The notes under the pieces: model-generated
What the model saw: only the letters and a program-made list of their open reading frames with translations
What the model was told of the DNA's origin: nothing
The model's database searches: none
Shown: positions 1 to 8,796 of the stretch, piece after piece
Layout of the letters: every line of letters starts with the position of its first letter
How positions within the stretch are numbered: the first letter of the stretch is position 1
Position numbers and translations under genes: made by a program
Assembly: GCF_025907915.1 (NCBI RefSeq)
Contig: NZ_JAPAAF010000013.1
Span: forward strand, 39,344 to 103,343
Source of the DNA: Gaoshiqia sediminis
GTDB taxonomy: Bacteria; Bacteroidota; Bacteroidia; Bacteroidales; Prolixibacteraceae
Length of the DNA stretch: 64,000 nucleotides
Direction: 5' to 3'

Positions 1-566
1 CAAGATGTCCTGCCAATGATGTGGGAAATATTCCGGATTAATTCGATCTCATAAGCTCCTCTCTGTTGAAACCTTTGCTTTTGTTTGAATAATGAATCTA
101 GCCGGATAATATCTCGAATTGTGATGTTCTGCCGTAGTTCTTTTTCTGGGATACCACCCAAATAGTATTGGGCATAAATACTCACCAGGCCCTGGATTGA
201 TGCAACAACTCCAGAATTTCCACATGCATTTACGTAGGCAAGTCCGTGTGGGTACTCGGTGCCGTGAATGTGCACAACGTCTGGCTTAAATTCGTCTCTT
301 ATTCTTTTCCAAAAGGGTTCTAATGAGTGGCTGTACCTATAATTTGAACCTGGTTTTGGTAAGAGGTAGTAAGTAATGCCATCTATTGGTAGCGTCTTTA
401 AAGATTTTCCGCTATATAAAGTAGCTACACCAAGTTCGACATCCGCAGATGCTTTCAGAAGGGCTTCAGCTCCTGAAAACATCCAACCGCCCACAACTGG
501 GCTGGGTATGTTAAGTTCTTGGCATACCGCAGGGAATAATGTATTGGAAATCCATAGAATCTTCAT
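1..566 (-). CDS. Glycosyltransferase family 4-like protein, N-terminal part (cut by window edge)
   Basis: The frame is open from an ATG at 566 to the window edge, giving about 188 residues with no stop, so only the N-terminal half is present. It begins MKILWISNTLFP, has a glycine-rich acceptor-side stretch (VVGGWMFSGAEALL) and the motif DVVHIHGTEYPHGLAY, which is the usual end of the first Rossmann domain of GT-B, family 4 glycosyltransferases. The donor-binding C-terminal domain lies outside the window. It is the last visible gene of the minus-strand polysaccharide cluster, about 40 bp after the GT-D gene. The likely role is addition of one sugar to a surface-polysaccharide repeat unit on the cytoplasmic face of the membrane. 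The sugar and linkage cannot be read from the sequence. Confidence 0.8.
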   Translation of the reverse strand, partial: MKILWISNTLFPAVCQELNIPSPVVGGWMFSGAEALLKASADVELGVATLYSGKSLKTLPIDGITYYLLPKPGSNYRYSHSLEPFWKRIRDEFKPDVVHIHGTEYPHGLAYVNACGNSGVVASIQGLVSIYAQYYLGGIPEKELRQNITIRDIIRLDSLFKQKQRFQQRGAYEIELIRNISHIIGRTS

Positions 567-606
567 TCTCGGTGAAAAATTTCTTTTATAAATTGATGCT
601 GCATGA

Positions 607-1569
607 TTACCAGTAGCAGGCGCCTTCTACAATTTGGGCATTTGTCGGTTTTTCTTCTTCCTTAGGACGGACCCAATGTGCGTTAAATAAGGAAGGATAA
701 TTATAAACATTATGGTAATCGCTTTCCCAACGTTTTCCTTTTATTCCGAATAGAAGTTGCAAGCTTCCACCTATATGAAAAGCTTTTTTCCCCAGACGCT
801 TAACGTGTGCAGCCAGCGGAAATCCGTAAGCTCCGGCTCCGATCAGGCAAATATCAAAATCGGTTTCCTCAATTTGTTTTTTCATATAGTCCAATGCTTC
901 AAACCAATCAGCAAAACTGGTGGTAGCACCTGCAATACTTTGGACTGCCTTGATGGTTTTCAGTTCAAATTCGGGCAATAGGTTATTTTCAAAAATAAGT
1001 TCCCGTTTTTTGTATTGTTGCTGGATGGTCTCGGTAAATGGATGAACGACCAGCACTTTCTTTCCTTCCAAGGCTTTTGTCCAAGGATGTATAGCCCAGA
1101 AAGGATCGAAAAACAATAAAGCGATTTTCTCAGCAGATAATAGTTCTTCTGCAAAAAGATGTTCTTCATGTAGCCATGAGCCGAGGACGTCAACAAGTGG
1201 AATATCTTGAATCATTAATTCGCAGAACTGCTCAATTTTGTGCACTTCGGGAGGGAAAAATCCGCTCCATTGCTGCATTTGGCTTATTATTTTAGGATCC
1301 CACCACCAAGGAGGTTTTTCCCCTTTGATGAAGCCGAAAATATTTTGATGGGTTCGGTAGATACCTGAATAATTTGCCAAACAGGTTAATTCCGTGCTGC
1401 CAAAACGGGCAATCATACACGGCTTGTCACTGGTCAATAGGTCGAAGATGACTTTTGCCGCGGCATTGGGTTCCTGAATGCAATCTGGTTTAGGTAGTTC
1501 TATACGGTCCCAAATATTCTTGTAGCTTTTACGCATTGCCTTTAGGATGTAAGCAGACAAGGTGTTCAT
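607..1569 (-). CDS. GT-D fold (DUF1792-type) glycosyltransferase
   Basis: This 320-residue protein has the layout of the GT-D/DUF1792 glycosyltransferase family: MIARFGSTEL at 52-61, VDVLGSWLHEE near 126-136, KVLVVHPFTETIQ at 171-183, and the C-terminal pair GAGAYGFPLA (244-253) and HIGGSLQLLFGI (265-276). The family transfers sugars in surface polysaccharide or glycoprotein glycan assembly. There is no signal peptide or membrane segment, so it should act in the cytoplasm. It sits 8 bp after the pyruvyltransferase gene, so co-transcription is likely. The family call is based on the motif set. The acceptor and donor are unknown. Confidence 0.8.
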   Translation of the reverse strand: MNTLSAYILKAMRKSYKNIWDRIELPKPDCIQEPNAAAKVIFDLLTSDKPCMIARFGSTELTCLANYSGIYRTHQNIFGFIKGEKPPWWWDPKIISQMQQWSGFFPPEVHKIEQFCELMIQDIPLVDVLGSWLHEEHLFAEELLSAEKIALLFFDPFWAIHPWTKALEGKKVLVVHPFTETIQQQYKKRELIFENNLLPEFELKTIKAVQSIAGATTSFADWFEALDYMKKQIEETDFDICLIGAGAYGFPLAAHVKRLGKKAFHIGGSLQLLFGIKGKRWESDYHNVYNYPSLFNAHWVRPKEEEKPTNAQIVEGACYW

Positions 1570-1577
1570 GGTAAAAA

Positions 1578-2693
1578 TTATTTGGTTAGGGGTGGGATAT
1601 TTTCGATGCTTGCCGTTAAAAAATCGCAGGATTGTTTTCTTTGGTTGTTCAGAATATAGATTTTCGTCGAGTAATCCAGAAAAAGCTCTGATTCTTTCAA
1701 GCTATTAATAATTTCCGGAGTGAAGTATTGCCGATCCTGAAGATCCAGTAGTTTCATCAGGCTGTTCAGCCGCGAGTTACGGGTTGGGTGAGGAACGACG
1801 AAAAATGTTTTTTCAAAATTAACGGCAAATGCAAGTCCGTGAAATGAGCTTGTTAAGACTACTTTAGCATGCATGAACAGCGAAATGAACTCTAATGGGC
1901 CGGCATCTTTGAATGATTTTTCTACTTTAAACTTTGCAGGGACATTAACTCCCATAGGTATTCCCCAAACCGGGAGATTGTATCTGTTTCTTACTGCTTC
2001 AACCATTTTTGCAGATTCATCCGAATCGTTCAGTGCATAGATCAGGATGTATTTTGCAGTTGGAGGCTTTGTGTGACCAATTAGATTATTCCATTCTGTT
2101 TTTGATATTAATAGGGTGGGGTCGAGCACTTGAACTGCATCACGACCAGTTGCCTCTTTTATGATGCGGACTCCATCATCCTCACGCGTAGATATGGCGC
2201 TAAAGTCTGAAAGGAGTTCCGTCAAGCGAGGTTTATATTTTTCGGGGATACTGCTGCTGCCAAAACTGGGCGCGTAGCTGATTTTTTTACCGTGTCCTTT
2301 CACAAAATCGAGGAAACAGAAAGGATCAATACCGTTTTCCATGTTCCATACTTGGTCACTTCCAATAATATAAACATCAAATTTTGGAGGATGATTGTAA
2401 ATTTCTTCTTCGCTGTAGTAGCGTTTGGTCAGGTTAAAAACCTTTCGAAAATCACGGAAACGCTTTAATTTCTGTTGGTACTTCCGGTCGAACTTTAATA
2501 TGAAGTACAAGATTAGTTTCTTGGGATGAAGTGATAACGGTACGGTATCATTTTGCTTTTCCAAATCAAGAGGGTAATGATTGATTAACTGTACATCATA
2601 TCCCATTTGGGTAAGTACAATTTGGGTAGCATAAGCTTGTAGCATAGCTCCGTAATTGTAAAAGGTGTGAAGGGTTAATAATCCTATTTTCAT
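1578..2693 (-). CDS. Polysaccharide pyruvyl transferase family protein
   Basis: The N-terminus MKIGLLTLHTFYNYGAMLQ, the motif GSDQVWN at 111-117, SYAPSFGSS at 139-147, and a C-terminal SSFHGLAFAV are the hallmarks of the PS_pyruv_trans (CsaB/WcaK-like) family, and the length of 371 residues is typical. Members transfer pyruvate from phosphoenolpyruvate to a sugar to form a ketal, which adds negative charge to a capsule, EPS or S-layer-anchoring polymer. The gene starts 1 bp after the stop of the nitroreductase-like gene, which indicates tight coupling. Some members in such clusters have drifted in function, so pyruvylation is a family-level inference. Confidence 0.85.
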   Translation of the reverse strand: MKIGLLTLHTFYNYGAMLQAYATQIVLTQMGYDVQLINHYPLDLEKQNDTVPLSLHPKKLILYFILKFDRKYQQKLKRFRDFRKVFNLTKRYYSEEEIYNHPPKFDVYIIGSDQVWNMENGIDPFCFLDFVKGHGKKISYAPSFGSSSIPEKYKPRLTELLSDFSAISTREDDGVRIIKEATGRDAVQVLDPTLLISKTEWNNLIGHTKPPTAKYILIYALNDSDESAKMVEAVRNRYNLPVWGIPMGVNVPAKFKVEKSFKDAGPLEFISLFMHAKVVLTSSFHGLAFAVNFEKTFFVVPHPTRNSRLNSLMKLLDLQDRQYFTPEIINSLKESELFLDYSTKIYILNNQRKQSCDFLTASIENIPPLTK

Positions 2694-2694
2694 T

Positions 2695-3678
2695 TCATGT
2701 AATTATTTCACATATATTTTTCACGTCCTTTCTCAATGAAGCAGCTACTAGAAACTCATCGGGAAGATAACCGCAACAAATAAGAAAATGCACATGCTCG
2801 TTTGGAGGAATATTTAGAAAACTACGTAGTTTTTTATCCTTACGTTTGTCTTCACTCCAGTTTAACGTTGCACAGCCAATCTTTTTGAAGTGTAGCGCAT
2901 ATAGCAATGCCATCCCAAAAAAACCCGCATTTAGTGTTGGTTGCCACCGTTCCAGTACATCCTGAAACAAAGATATATTTGATGTTATAACAAATAATGA
3001 GGTCGCAAGATGACCGAATCCACCGTTCCCTCCCTGTAGGTTAAGTATGGTTTTAATTGCAGAATCTTTGGTTACTATGTATGCGCGGACGGGCTGACGG
3101 TTACAGGAAGACGGGGCATTTTGAGCTATTCTGACAGCATCAATCAGCTCTTCTATGGGAATTTTCTCTGGCGAATAATTTCTTACGGTGTGCCGGGATT
3201 GGGCAAATGCAGGAAATTGGTCATTGACTGACTGAAAAAAACTATCGCTTGTGAAATTTAACTGAGTTGAGCTTTGGGAATAATTTGTTATAGCAACGGT
3301 TTTATTGATTACAGTTGAAATTTCTGGTTCTAATTCATACTGTTGATCGTGGTGAAAATTTCTATATTCGTTTAGAACCATGCTAGCGTACTGGATTTCA
3401 AACTGATTGATATCATACCCTTTAAAATGGTATTCGGTAATAATGTTGCATAATTCGAAGATGTGATTTTTCCCAAAGCGAAAGCGAGTCTGCGGCATCG
3501 TTAATCCTTTTTCAATTACATGATATTTCATGGCTATAACTCCCAGGTATTTATCCTGGCTCGAGAAGTTGTAATTTAAAAAGGTAAGATATCTTTTTAT
3601 ATCGGTGCCAAAGGTTAAATAAACCATTCGCCATTGCCGCAATCTGCGTGGGATAATATTTTTAAGTAGATTTTTCAA
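2695..3678 (-). CDS. Nitroreductase-family protein in polysaccharide cluster
   Basis: The 327-residue protein has an unassigned N-terminal region of about 155 residues followed by a nitroreductase (FMN-dependent) domain. SRHTVRNYSPEKI at 161-173 is the N-terminal FMN-binding element and NAPSSCNRQPVR at 187-198 is the second FMN/substrate motif. FFGMALLYALH and ATLNWSEDKRKDKKLR follow in the expected places. Genes of this type recur beside pyruvyltransferases in Bacteroidota polysaccharide loci, but their role there is not established. It may reduce a sugar-linked or flavin-dependent substrate. The long N-terminal extension is unusual for a simple nitroreductase. Confidence 0.8.
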   Translation of the reverse strand: MKNLLKNIIPRRLRQWRMVYLTFGTDIKRYLTFLNYNFSSQDKYLGVIAMKYHVIEKGLTMPQTRFRFGKNHIFELCNIITEYHFKGYDINQFEIQYASMVLNEYRNFHHDQQYELEPEISTVINKTVAITNYSQSSTQLNFTSDSFFQSVNDQFPAFAQSRHTVRNYSPEKIPIEELIDAVRIAQNAPSSCNRQPVRAYIVTKDSAIKTILNLQGGNGGFGHLATSLFVITSNISLFQDVLERWQPTLNAGFFGMALLYALHFKKIGCATLNWSEDKRKDKKLRSFLNIPPNEHVHFLICCGYLPDEFLVAASLRKDVKNICEIIT

Positions 3679-3689
3679 AATGGCATTGT

Positions 3690-5240
3690 CTATGATAAAC
3701 CCACCTTTAGATGACCATTTAATTTACAGATAATGCTTTTTTGCATTTTTTTAATTTGGTCTCTTTCACCTGCATTCAATCCCCATAGGTAAAAGGCTAT
3801 AATGAAGGAGATGGAACTTAATAGCAGAACAGAAGAAAGCCTGTAGTACCCTTCTTCCATAAAGATGTAGGGAATAGATGCAGTGGAGACCGTAACTGTC
3901 GACACCACCATGCTGGGATATAGAACGTTTTTTAAGTAAATCAGAAATGAGAGCCCTCCAAGTATATTGATATAGTAAATCCGGGAGACCGAAAGGGCAA
4001 GAACCATAACTATTAAAATGATATAGATAGTTGGTGGTGGTGTTCCAAGTTTGAAAGCAATAAAACTTAGCGGCAAAACGGATATGTAAATTATTGAATC
4101 CCAGGTGCTAAACATTTTAATGTTCCCAATAGCACCTATTGAGGTCGGGAAGGTAACCGTAAGTTGGCCTATAGATAACCGGATGAGGATTAACCGACAG
4201 AATATAACGGCATATTCCGGGACTTCTTTTAGCCAAATGTCAAGGATAAAGGGCATTTCAAATATTACCGGGATCGATAGGAAAGATAGCAGGAAAAAAG
4301 ATATCTTACTTCCTGTCATGGATGCCTTGAGCATTTGGTCCCGATTATTTTCACCTTCACTTTTCACGATAACAGGGTTCAAAGCTTTTAGCATGGTGCT
4401 TGAGAACGCTAATAACTGACCAGAAATTTGGTTTGCCACTCCTTGTGCTGCATTTACCACAACCCCGAAAAACGAGTTCAAGATAATGGTAATGCCTTGC
4501 ATGGAGATGATACTGGCGGCGCTGCTTAAAAGTGCCCATGATGCATAACCGGTCATTTCTTTAAAAAGTAGTTTGTCAAAATATCTCCTGATTCGGATTT
4601 GTACTTCGTGGTATTTCCGATGGCAATAAATTCGCCGAAGTAAAAGAAGAAACACCGAAAGTGCGGCCATGAGAAAGCCGTAGCTAGCCAACTTGTCGAG
4701 TGATGTATTCGTAACGTAAATTGCAATGGCCAATTTTAGGAGGGCTTCAATAATCCCTAGAATCGCCACCAATAGCATGTGTTCGTGTGCATTAATAACA
4801 GCATCGTATGGAACCGAAATGATCGTGAAGAATGTACTAACAAGCATAAACTGGTAGATAAGCATGGCTGTTTCAACCCGGTCTTCCGGAATCTTTAATA
4901 TACCGTTGAATAGAAAATAGCCTACTCCTTCGAGCAGCAGCACAACCAATATGGCAATAAGAAAATGTAGGAGAACACTAACATTAAAAATGGATTTCTG
5001 CTTTTGGGCATCTCCTTCTCCTTGTGCATACGACATAAATCGTTGTGTTGCTGCAGCCATTGCTGTGTTCAAGAAGGTTAGCATAGCAATGGCCCCGCCC
5101 ACAACATTGAAAATTCCAAAATCGGCTGCACCTAAAGCTGCTAAAATGAGCCGGGTAACATAGAGGGAAATAAATATAGTAATGGCCATTCGGGCATACA
5201 AAATACCCGTGTTGACCACGACTCGTTTTGCTGGCTGCAT
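3690..5240 (-). CDS. Wzx-like oligosaccharide flippase (MATE/MOP superfamily)
   Basis: A polytopic protein of 516 residues with about 12-14 hydrophobic segments. The N-terminus (QPAKRVVVNTGILYARMAIT, then YVTRLILAALGAADFGIFNVVGG) is typical of the polysaccharide-transporter branch of the MOP exporter superfamily. It is expected to flip undecaprenyl-linked repeat units across the inner membrane for Wzy-type polymerisation. It lies 11 bp from the nitroreductase gene and 77 bp after the GT2 gene, within the polysaccharide cluster. No polymerase (Wzy) or export (Wza/Wzc) gene is visible, so those are presumably outside the window. Confidence 0.85.
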   Translation of the reverse strand: MQPAKRVVVNTGILYARMAITIFISLYVTRLILAALGAADFGIFNVVGGAIAMLTFLNTAMAAATQRFMSYAQGEGDAQKQKSIFNVSVLLHFLIAILVVLLLEGVGYFLFNGILKIPEDRVETAMLIYQFMLVSTFFTIISVPYDAVINAHEHMLLVAILGIIEALLKLAIAIYVTNTSLDKLASYGFLMAALSVFLLLLRRIYCHRKYHEVQIRIRRYFDKLLFKEMTGYASWALLSSAASIISMQGITIILNSFFGVVVNAAQGVANQISGQLLAFSSTMLKALNPVIVKSEGENNRDQMLKASMTGSKISFFLLSFLSIPVIFEMPFILDIWLKEVPEYAVIFCRLILIRLSIGQLTVTFPTSIGAIGNIKMFSTWDSIIYISVLPLSFIAFKLGTPPPTIYIILIVMVLALSVSRIYYINILGGLSFLIYLKNVLYPSMVVSTVTVSTASIPYIFMEEGYYRLSSVLLLSSISFIIAFYLWGLNAGERDQIKKMQKSIICKLNGHLKVGLS

Positions 5241-5317
5241 ATGGGGAATAAATTTCGCTATTTGACGATTTATACCTAATTCAGTTTTTTTGAGTTCATA
5301 GAACGTTACTTCGTGAA

Positions 5318-6253
5318 TCAGCTCGTTACTCCAATTTTGCGCATAGACCGGTATATTATATCAACAATCTCCTTCGGTAGAAAAAATATGGACTTGATTA
5401 ACCAATCCGAGTCTAATTTATTCTTCAAGTAATTGCTATATATGTTTTCTTTTTCAGTTAATTCCTTAATTTTCTTTTTCCCAGCAATGGATTTGAGTTG
5501 CATTAACGACCAAAATGCATGTTTTGATGCAATCTGACGCAATTCTTTGTTCTTAGCTTTTTGCTTTAATATTTCATCATAAATATAAGGAATGGTAAAG
5601 CGATAGGTCAGAGAGTTATCAATTGTATCCTGCAATTCGTGGGCCCGATAACAATAGAGTTCCCGGGAATCGCCATAAAAAGAGAACTTGTCTGCTATGG
5701 AATAAATCCAAACCCAGTCATAACTTCCACCAAAACCGGAATAGAATCCTGAATACATCGTTTTCTTGATCACACTGGCCATAAACGGGAAACCCAATTT
5801 ATATCTGATCCCATATTCAATAATTTTTTCTCCGTTTTCCATGTAGCCAAATGGCAGGGTATGGCGGTGATGAAATTCACCGGAGGAGTTGAACTGGATG
5901 AAATTTGTAAAGAATAAATCAATGTTTGGATGCTGTTTGTGGGCATTAACGAATGATTCAACATAGATTGGTGACAAGATATCATCATCTTGTAGATTCA
6001 TGACGTATTCGGTTTCCGAGAGATCGAAACATCGGCCAAAATTTCTGGCCATACCAATGTTTTCATCATTCCGGTAGTAGGTTATCCCTTTTTCTTTGCA
6101 AACTTGCTCGTAAAAATTATGTGACGAGCAATTGTCAACAACAATGATTTTGCACTTTACGGTTTGGTTGATTGCGCTTTCCAAAGCTTCGACGAAGAAT
6201 TCTTTCCTTTCGTAAACCGGCATCGCAATAGTCAACAGATCAGTGTAGTCCAT
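5318..6253 (-). CDS. Glycosyltransferase family 2
   Basis: The protein has 311 residues. The N-terminus LLTIAMPVYERKEFFVEALES, the nucleotide-binding segment IIVVDNCSS at 36-44 and the metal-binding NLQDDDILSP at 86-95 (a DXD-type motif) are those of an inverting GT-A, family 2 glycosyltransferase. No membrane segment is seen, so it should be cytoplasmic and peripheral. It is the first gene of the visible minus-strand polysaccharide run, with a T-rich leader and a 688 bp gap before the next gene on the other strand, so a promoter is likely just upstream of 6253. Donor and acceptor are unknown. Confidence 0.85.
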   Translation of the reverse strand: MDYTDLLTIAMPVYERKEFFVEALESAINQTVKCKIIVVDNCSSHNFYEQVCKEKGITYYRNDENIGMARNFGRCFDLSETEYVMNLQDDDILSPIYVESFVNAHKQHPNIDLFFTNFIQFNSSGEFHHRHTLPFGYMENGEKIIEYGIRYKLGFPFMASVIKKTMYSGFYSGFGGSYDWVWIYSIADKFSFYGDSRELYCYRAHELQDTIDNSLTYRFTIPYIYDEILKQKAKNKELRQIASKHAFWSLMQLKSIAGKKKIKELTEKENIYSNYLKNKLDSDWLIKSIFFLPKEIVDIIYRSMRKIGVTS

Positions 6254-6535
6254 GTTTGTTTTTTTTTTTAATTTCTTGCAATTCTAACGGGTAAAGAGCG
6301 TGAGACGTAGAGTAAAGGATTGTTTGCGGAATTATGTTTTTGGTGTGGCGAACGCAATCACTTTTTTAGGAAGTATTAACTTTCCATGTTTTAAATTTCT
6401 GATCAGTCTTCTCACAGCTTCGCTTCCTGCCTCCCATCTTGTTGCCTTTTTGTTGGCTTTGTCCGGGCGACATTCAGCTTTATGTACAAATCAAAATTCC
6501 TGATTATTTAGATTGATTTCAAGTCGTGATTACCC
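6254..6535. other. Intergenic, AT-rich, no gene seen
   Basis: This stretch between the polysaccharide operon and the transposase remnant has no frame with protein-like composition. A 67-residue plus-strand frame at 6300-6503 has no recognisable motif and is not called. The stretch must contain the leader and promoter of the minus-strand GT2 gene, but no confident -7/-33 pair was recognised. Confidence 0.4.
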
Positions 6536-6707
6536 TTAGATTTTTTTAAGCTGACTGTAATGTGTTGTAAGATAATGCTGTATGGCGTGTTTGGGTTGAG
6601 GCTTCCCGGTTTTATAGGTAAAATTACCCATTGCGGTTTTGGGTGTTCTGTTCATGTTGTAATGTCGGTGGTTGTTGTGTCAGTTTTCCTTTAACAGAAG
6701 ATCATGG
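6536..6707 (-). pseudogene. Transposase/integrase C-terminal remnant
   Basis: Read on the minus strand, the frame ending at the TAA at 6536-6538 encodes HNNHRHYNMNRTPKTAMGN and then a basic tail ending HYSQLKKI. The N(N/H)HR-HYN-N-TP pattern is the usual C-terminal end of DDE integrase-type transposases. The frame is broken by a TGA at 6680-6682, at a place where these proteins carry Trp, and the preceding codons (DLLLKEN) continue the same frame. Upstream it runs into the inverted-repeat element at 6708-6856. No catalytic domain remains, so this is a degraded insertion sequence. The exact IS family is not assigned. Confidence 0.6.
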
Positions 6708-6856
6708 GTCTGTCTCAAAAGTTCTTGACCAAGTTGTCCCGAACTTCCTGTCCGACTGGTCAGGCGGGGTTTCGGGATATCAACACACTGATCGACAGTT
6801 CCTGAAATAAATTCAGGGTGACGAATGGAGAGAATTTAAGGACTTTTGAAGCAGCC
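6708..6856. repeat. MITE-like element with terminal inverted repeats
   Basis: The arm at 6708-6726 (GTCTGTCTCAAAAGTTCTT) matches the reverse complement of 6838-6856 at 15 of 19 positions. Two further hairpins nest inside: TCCCGAA (6737-6743) with TTCGGGA (6771-6777), and CCTGAA (6801-6806) with TTCAGG (6812-6817). There is no coding capacity. Size, terminal repeats and position next to a transposase remnant fit a small non-autonomous element. Target-site duplications were not identified. Confidence 0.5.
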
Positions 6857-6941
6857 TTAACTTGGGCAGGACCGTTTTTAGTTGATTAGTTACGGCATCT
6901 ATTTTGCCAGGAATTTCGTAGAATTTGAAAAACAGTAAATT

Positions 6942-7451
6942 ATGAAACGGTTGATTATTTTATTGATGGTGGCGTTGGTTGGGGTGAATGTTGGCTATGC
7001 CCAAAAGCTAACGGCCAGGGAGCGAAAGGCACAAAAAGAAAAAGAAGTGACGGAATGGATTGAAAACCGGCAGTTCCGCTTTGTTGCCCAAAGTGTTATT
7101 CCGCTGGCGGGGCCAAAAATCGACCTCACCTCGGTTTACGACCTGACCGTTGACAGTACGTGGGTTGAATCGTGGTTGCCGTTTTTCGGGCGTGCTTACC
7201 ATGTTGATTACGGCGATACTGAGGGTGGCATCAAGTTTAAGGAGCAGGCAAAAAGCATGGAGGTTCGATTTAACGAGCGGAAAAAAACTTATCAGATCAA
7301 CCTGGAGGTGGATACGCCGAAAGACAATTACAAAATCCAGATTTCAGCCGGCGTTGGAGGTTATGCGCACGTTGATGTGCTTTCGAACAATCGGCAGTCA
7401 GTTGGTTATTATGGTATTATCGAGGCCCTGCCGGAGGAAGATGAAAAATAG
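6942..7451 (+). CDS. DUF4251 domain secreted protein
   Basis: A 169-residue protein with a clear signal peptide (about 1-20, ending VGVNVGYA before QK), followed by a charged segment rich in K, R and E, then a region with FRFVAQSVIPLAGPKIDLTSVYDL, VESWLPFFGRAY and a beta-rich C-terminus. This pattern is the Bacteroidota DUF4251 family, whose function is unknown. The protein is predicted to be exported to the periplasm. There is no lipobox Cys. It is monocistronic: the next gene is convergent and a shared terminator-like structure follows at 7452-7512. Confidence 0.8.
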   Translation: MKRLIILLMVALVGVNVGYAQKLTARERKAQKEKEVTEWIENRQFRFVAQSVIPLAGPKIDLTSVYDLTVDSTWVESWLPFFGRAYHVDYGDTEGGIKFKEQAKSMEVRFNERKKTYQINLEVDTPKDNYKIQISAGVGGYAHVDVLSNNRQSVGYYGIIEALPEEDEK

Positions 7452-7512
7452 AAAAAGCTGTCAGGGAAATCTCACGATGGTGAAGCGATCGGATTTTCTT
7501 TGACAGCTTTTT
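7452..7512. terminator. Bidirectional long-loop terminator
   Basis: AAAAAGCTGTCA at 7452-7463 pairs perfectly with TGACAGCTTTTT at 7501-7512, leaving 37 bases between the arms. The interior holds weaker complementarity (GAAATC with GATTTTC) and a TCAC-GATG-GTGA hairpin, so the whole may fold into one extended stem. The A and T runs at the two ends suit termination in both directions, between the convergent DUF4251 gene and the permease gene. Confidence 0.6.
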
Positions 7513-7535
7513 GTTATGAAGAGTGGGGTGGTCTT

Positions 7536-8762
7536 TTATTCGGCTTCTTCGGCAACGACTACTTGTGCCGATTCGCCGGGCAGGATCAGGTTCAGCAGAA
7601 TCCCCACTACGGCAGCCAAGCCAATTCCGGCCAACGAAAAATTGCCCCAAGAAATCACAGCCCCGCCAATGCCAATGGTGAGTACCACCGACACAATTAC
7701 CTGGTTGCGCACTTTCGATAGATCTGTTTTGGAATCAACCAGGGTTTTGATGCCCACCGACGCGATCAGGCCAAACAGCAACAGCATGATACCACCCAAT
7801 ACCGCCTGAGGAATAGTTTTTAAGATACCACTGATTTTGCCCACCAACGAAAATACGATCGCCGTGATGGCCGAAATCCGCAAAATAAACGGATTGGTAA
7901 CTTTGGTCAGCGAAATAGCTCCGGTAACTTCGGAGTAAGTGGTGTTGGGCACCCCGCCAAAGAAACCGGCCAAACTGGTAGCAATACCATCGCCCAGCAA
8001 GGTTCGGTGCAACCCGGGCCGCTCAATGAAGTTTTTTTCGGCAACACCGCCAATCGCGTACATATCGCCCACATGTTCGATAATGGGTGCAATGGCTACC
8101 GGAATCATATACAGGATGGAACCCCAGCTGAATTCGGGCATGGTAAATGCGGGAAGCGTAAGCCAGGCAGCTTCTTTTATGGGGGCGAAATCGATTACGC
8201 CCAAGGCAAGTCCGGCAATATAACCTACCACGATACCAATGAAGATGGGGATCAGTTTGATCAATCCTTTTGTGAAGACGACCACAACAATAGCTGTCAG
8301 TAAGCTGATGCTGGCTATTACCCATTGGGTTTTGGCCATGTCAACGGCTACGCTGGCCAGCGAAAGACCGATAATCATGATAACAGGACCAACTACAGTA
8401 GAAGGAAACAGGCGTTCGATGAATTTTATCCCGCGTGCCCGCACGAGCGCCGAAACCAGCGTGTAAACCACACCAACAGCAATAATGCCGGAGAAAGTGC
8501 CCGGTAAACCATACAGACGGGTCGATTCGATGATGGGGGCAATGAAGGCGAAACTACTGCCCAGAAATACGGGCACCATACCCTTGGTTATCAGGTGGAA
8601 CAGTAAGGTTCCTACACCCGCAGTAAAGAGGGCAACTGCAGGATCAATTCCGACTAACAGGGGGACCAGTACAGTAGCGCCGAATGCAACAAACAAAAAT
8701 TGGACTCCCAAAACCATGTTCCTTGGTGTGAACTGGTTCTGGTTTTTCATTTCTGGAATCAT
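7536..8762 (-). CDS. Uracil/xanthine permease (NCS2 family)
   Basis: A 408-residue polytopic protein with the nucleobase-cation symporter-2 signatures: MVPVFLGSSFAFIAPI near the third membrane segment and NTTYSEVTGAISLTKV in the centre, which corresponds to the conserved substrate-binding loop of UraA-type carriers. It should import uracil (possibly xanthine) with protons across the inner membrane for nucleotide salvage. The gene is 34 bp downstream of recJ on the same strand, so read-through is possible, though the functions are unrelated. Sequence alone does not separate uracil from xanthine specificity, though the length and motif favour UraA-type. Confidence 0.85.
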   Translation of the reverse strand: MIPEMKNQNQFTPRNMVLGVQFLFVAFGATVLVPLLVGIDPAVALFTAGVGTLLFHLITKGMVPVFLGSSFAFIAPIIESTRLYGLPGTFSGIIAVGVVYTLVSALVRARGIKFIERLFPSTVVGPVIMIIGLSLASVAVDMAKTQWVIASISLLTAIVVVVFTKGLIKLIPIFIGIVVGYIAGLALGVIDFAPIKEAAWLTLPAFTMPEFSWGSILYMIPVAIAPIIEHVGDMYAIGGVAEKNFIERPGLHRTLLGDGIATSLAGFFGGVPNTTYSEVTGAISLTKVTNPFILRISAITAIVFSLVGKISGILKTIPQAVLGGIMLLLFGLIASVGIKTLVDSKTDLSKVRNQVIVSVVLTIGIGGAVISWGNFSLAGIGLAAVVGILLNLILPGESAQVVVAEEAE

Positions 8763-8796
8763 AAAGCTTGTTTAAAAGGTTAGTAAAAAACAGGAT

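Noticed and set aside
6300..6503. A 67-residue plus-strand frame
   Set aside because: No motif, no clear start signal, and it lies in a scar region next to a transposase remnant.
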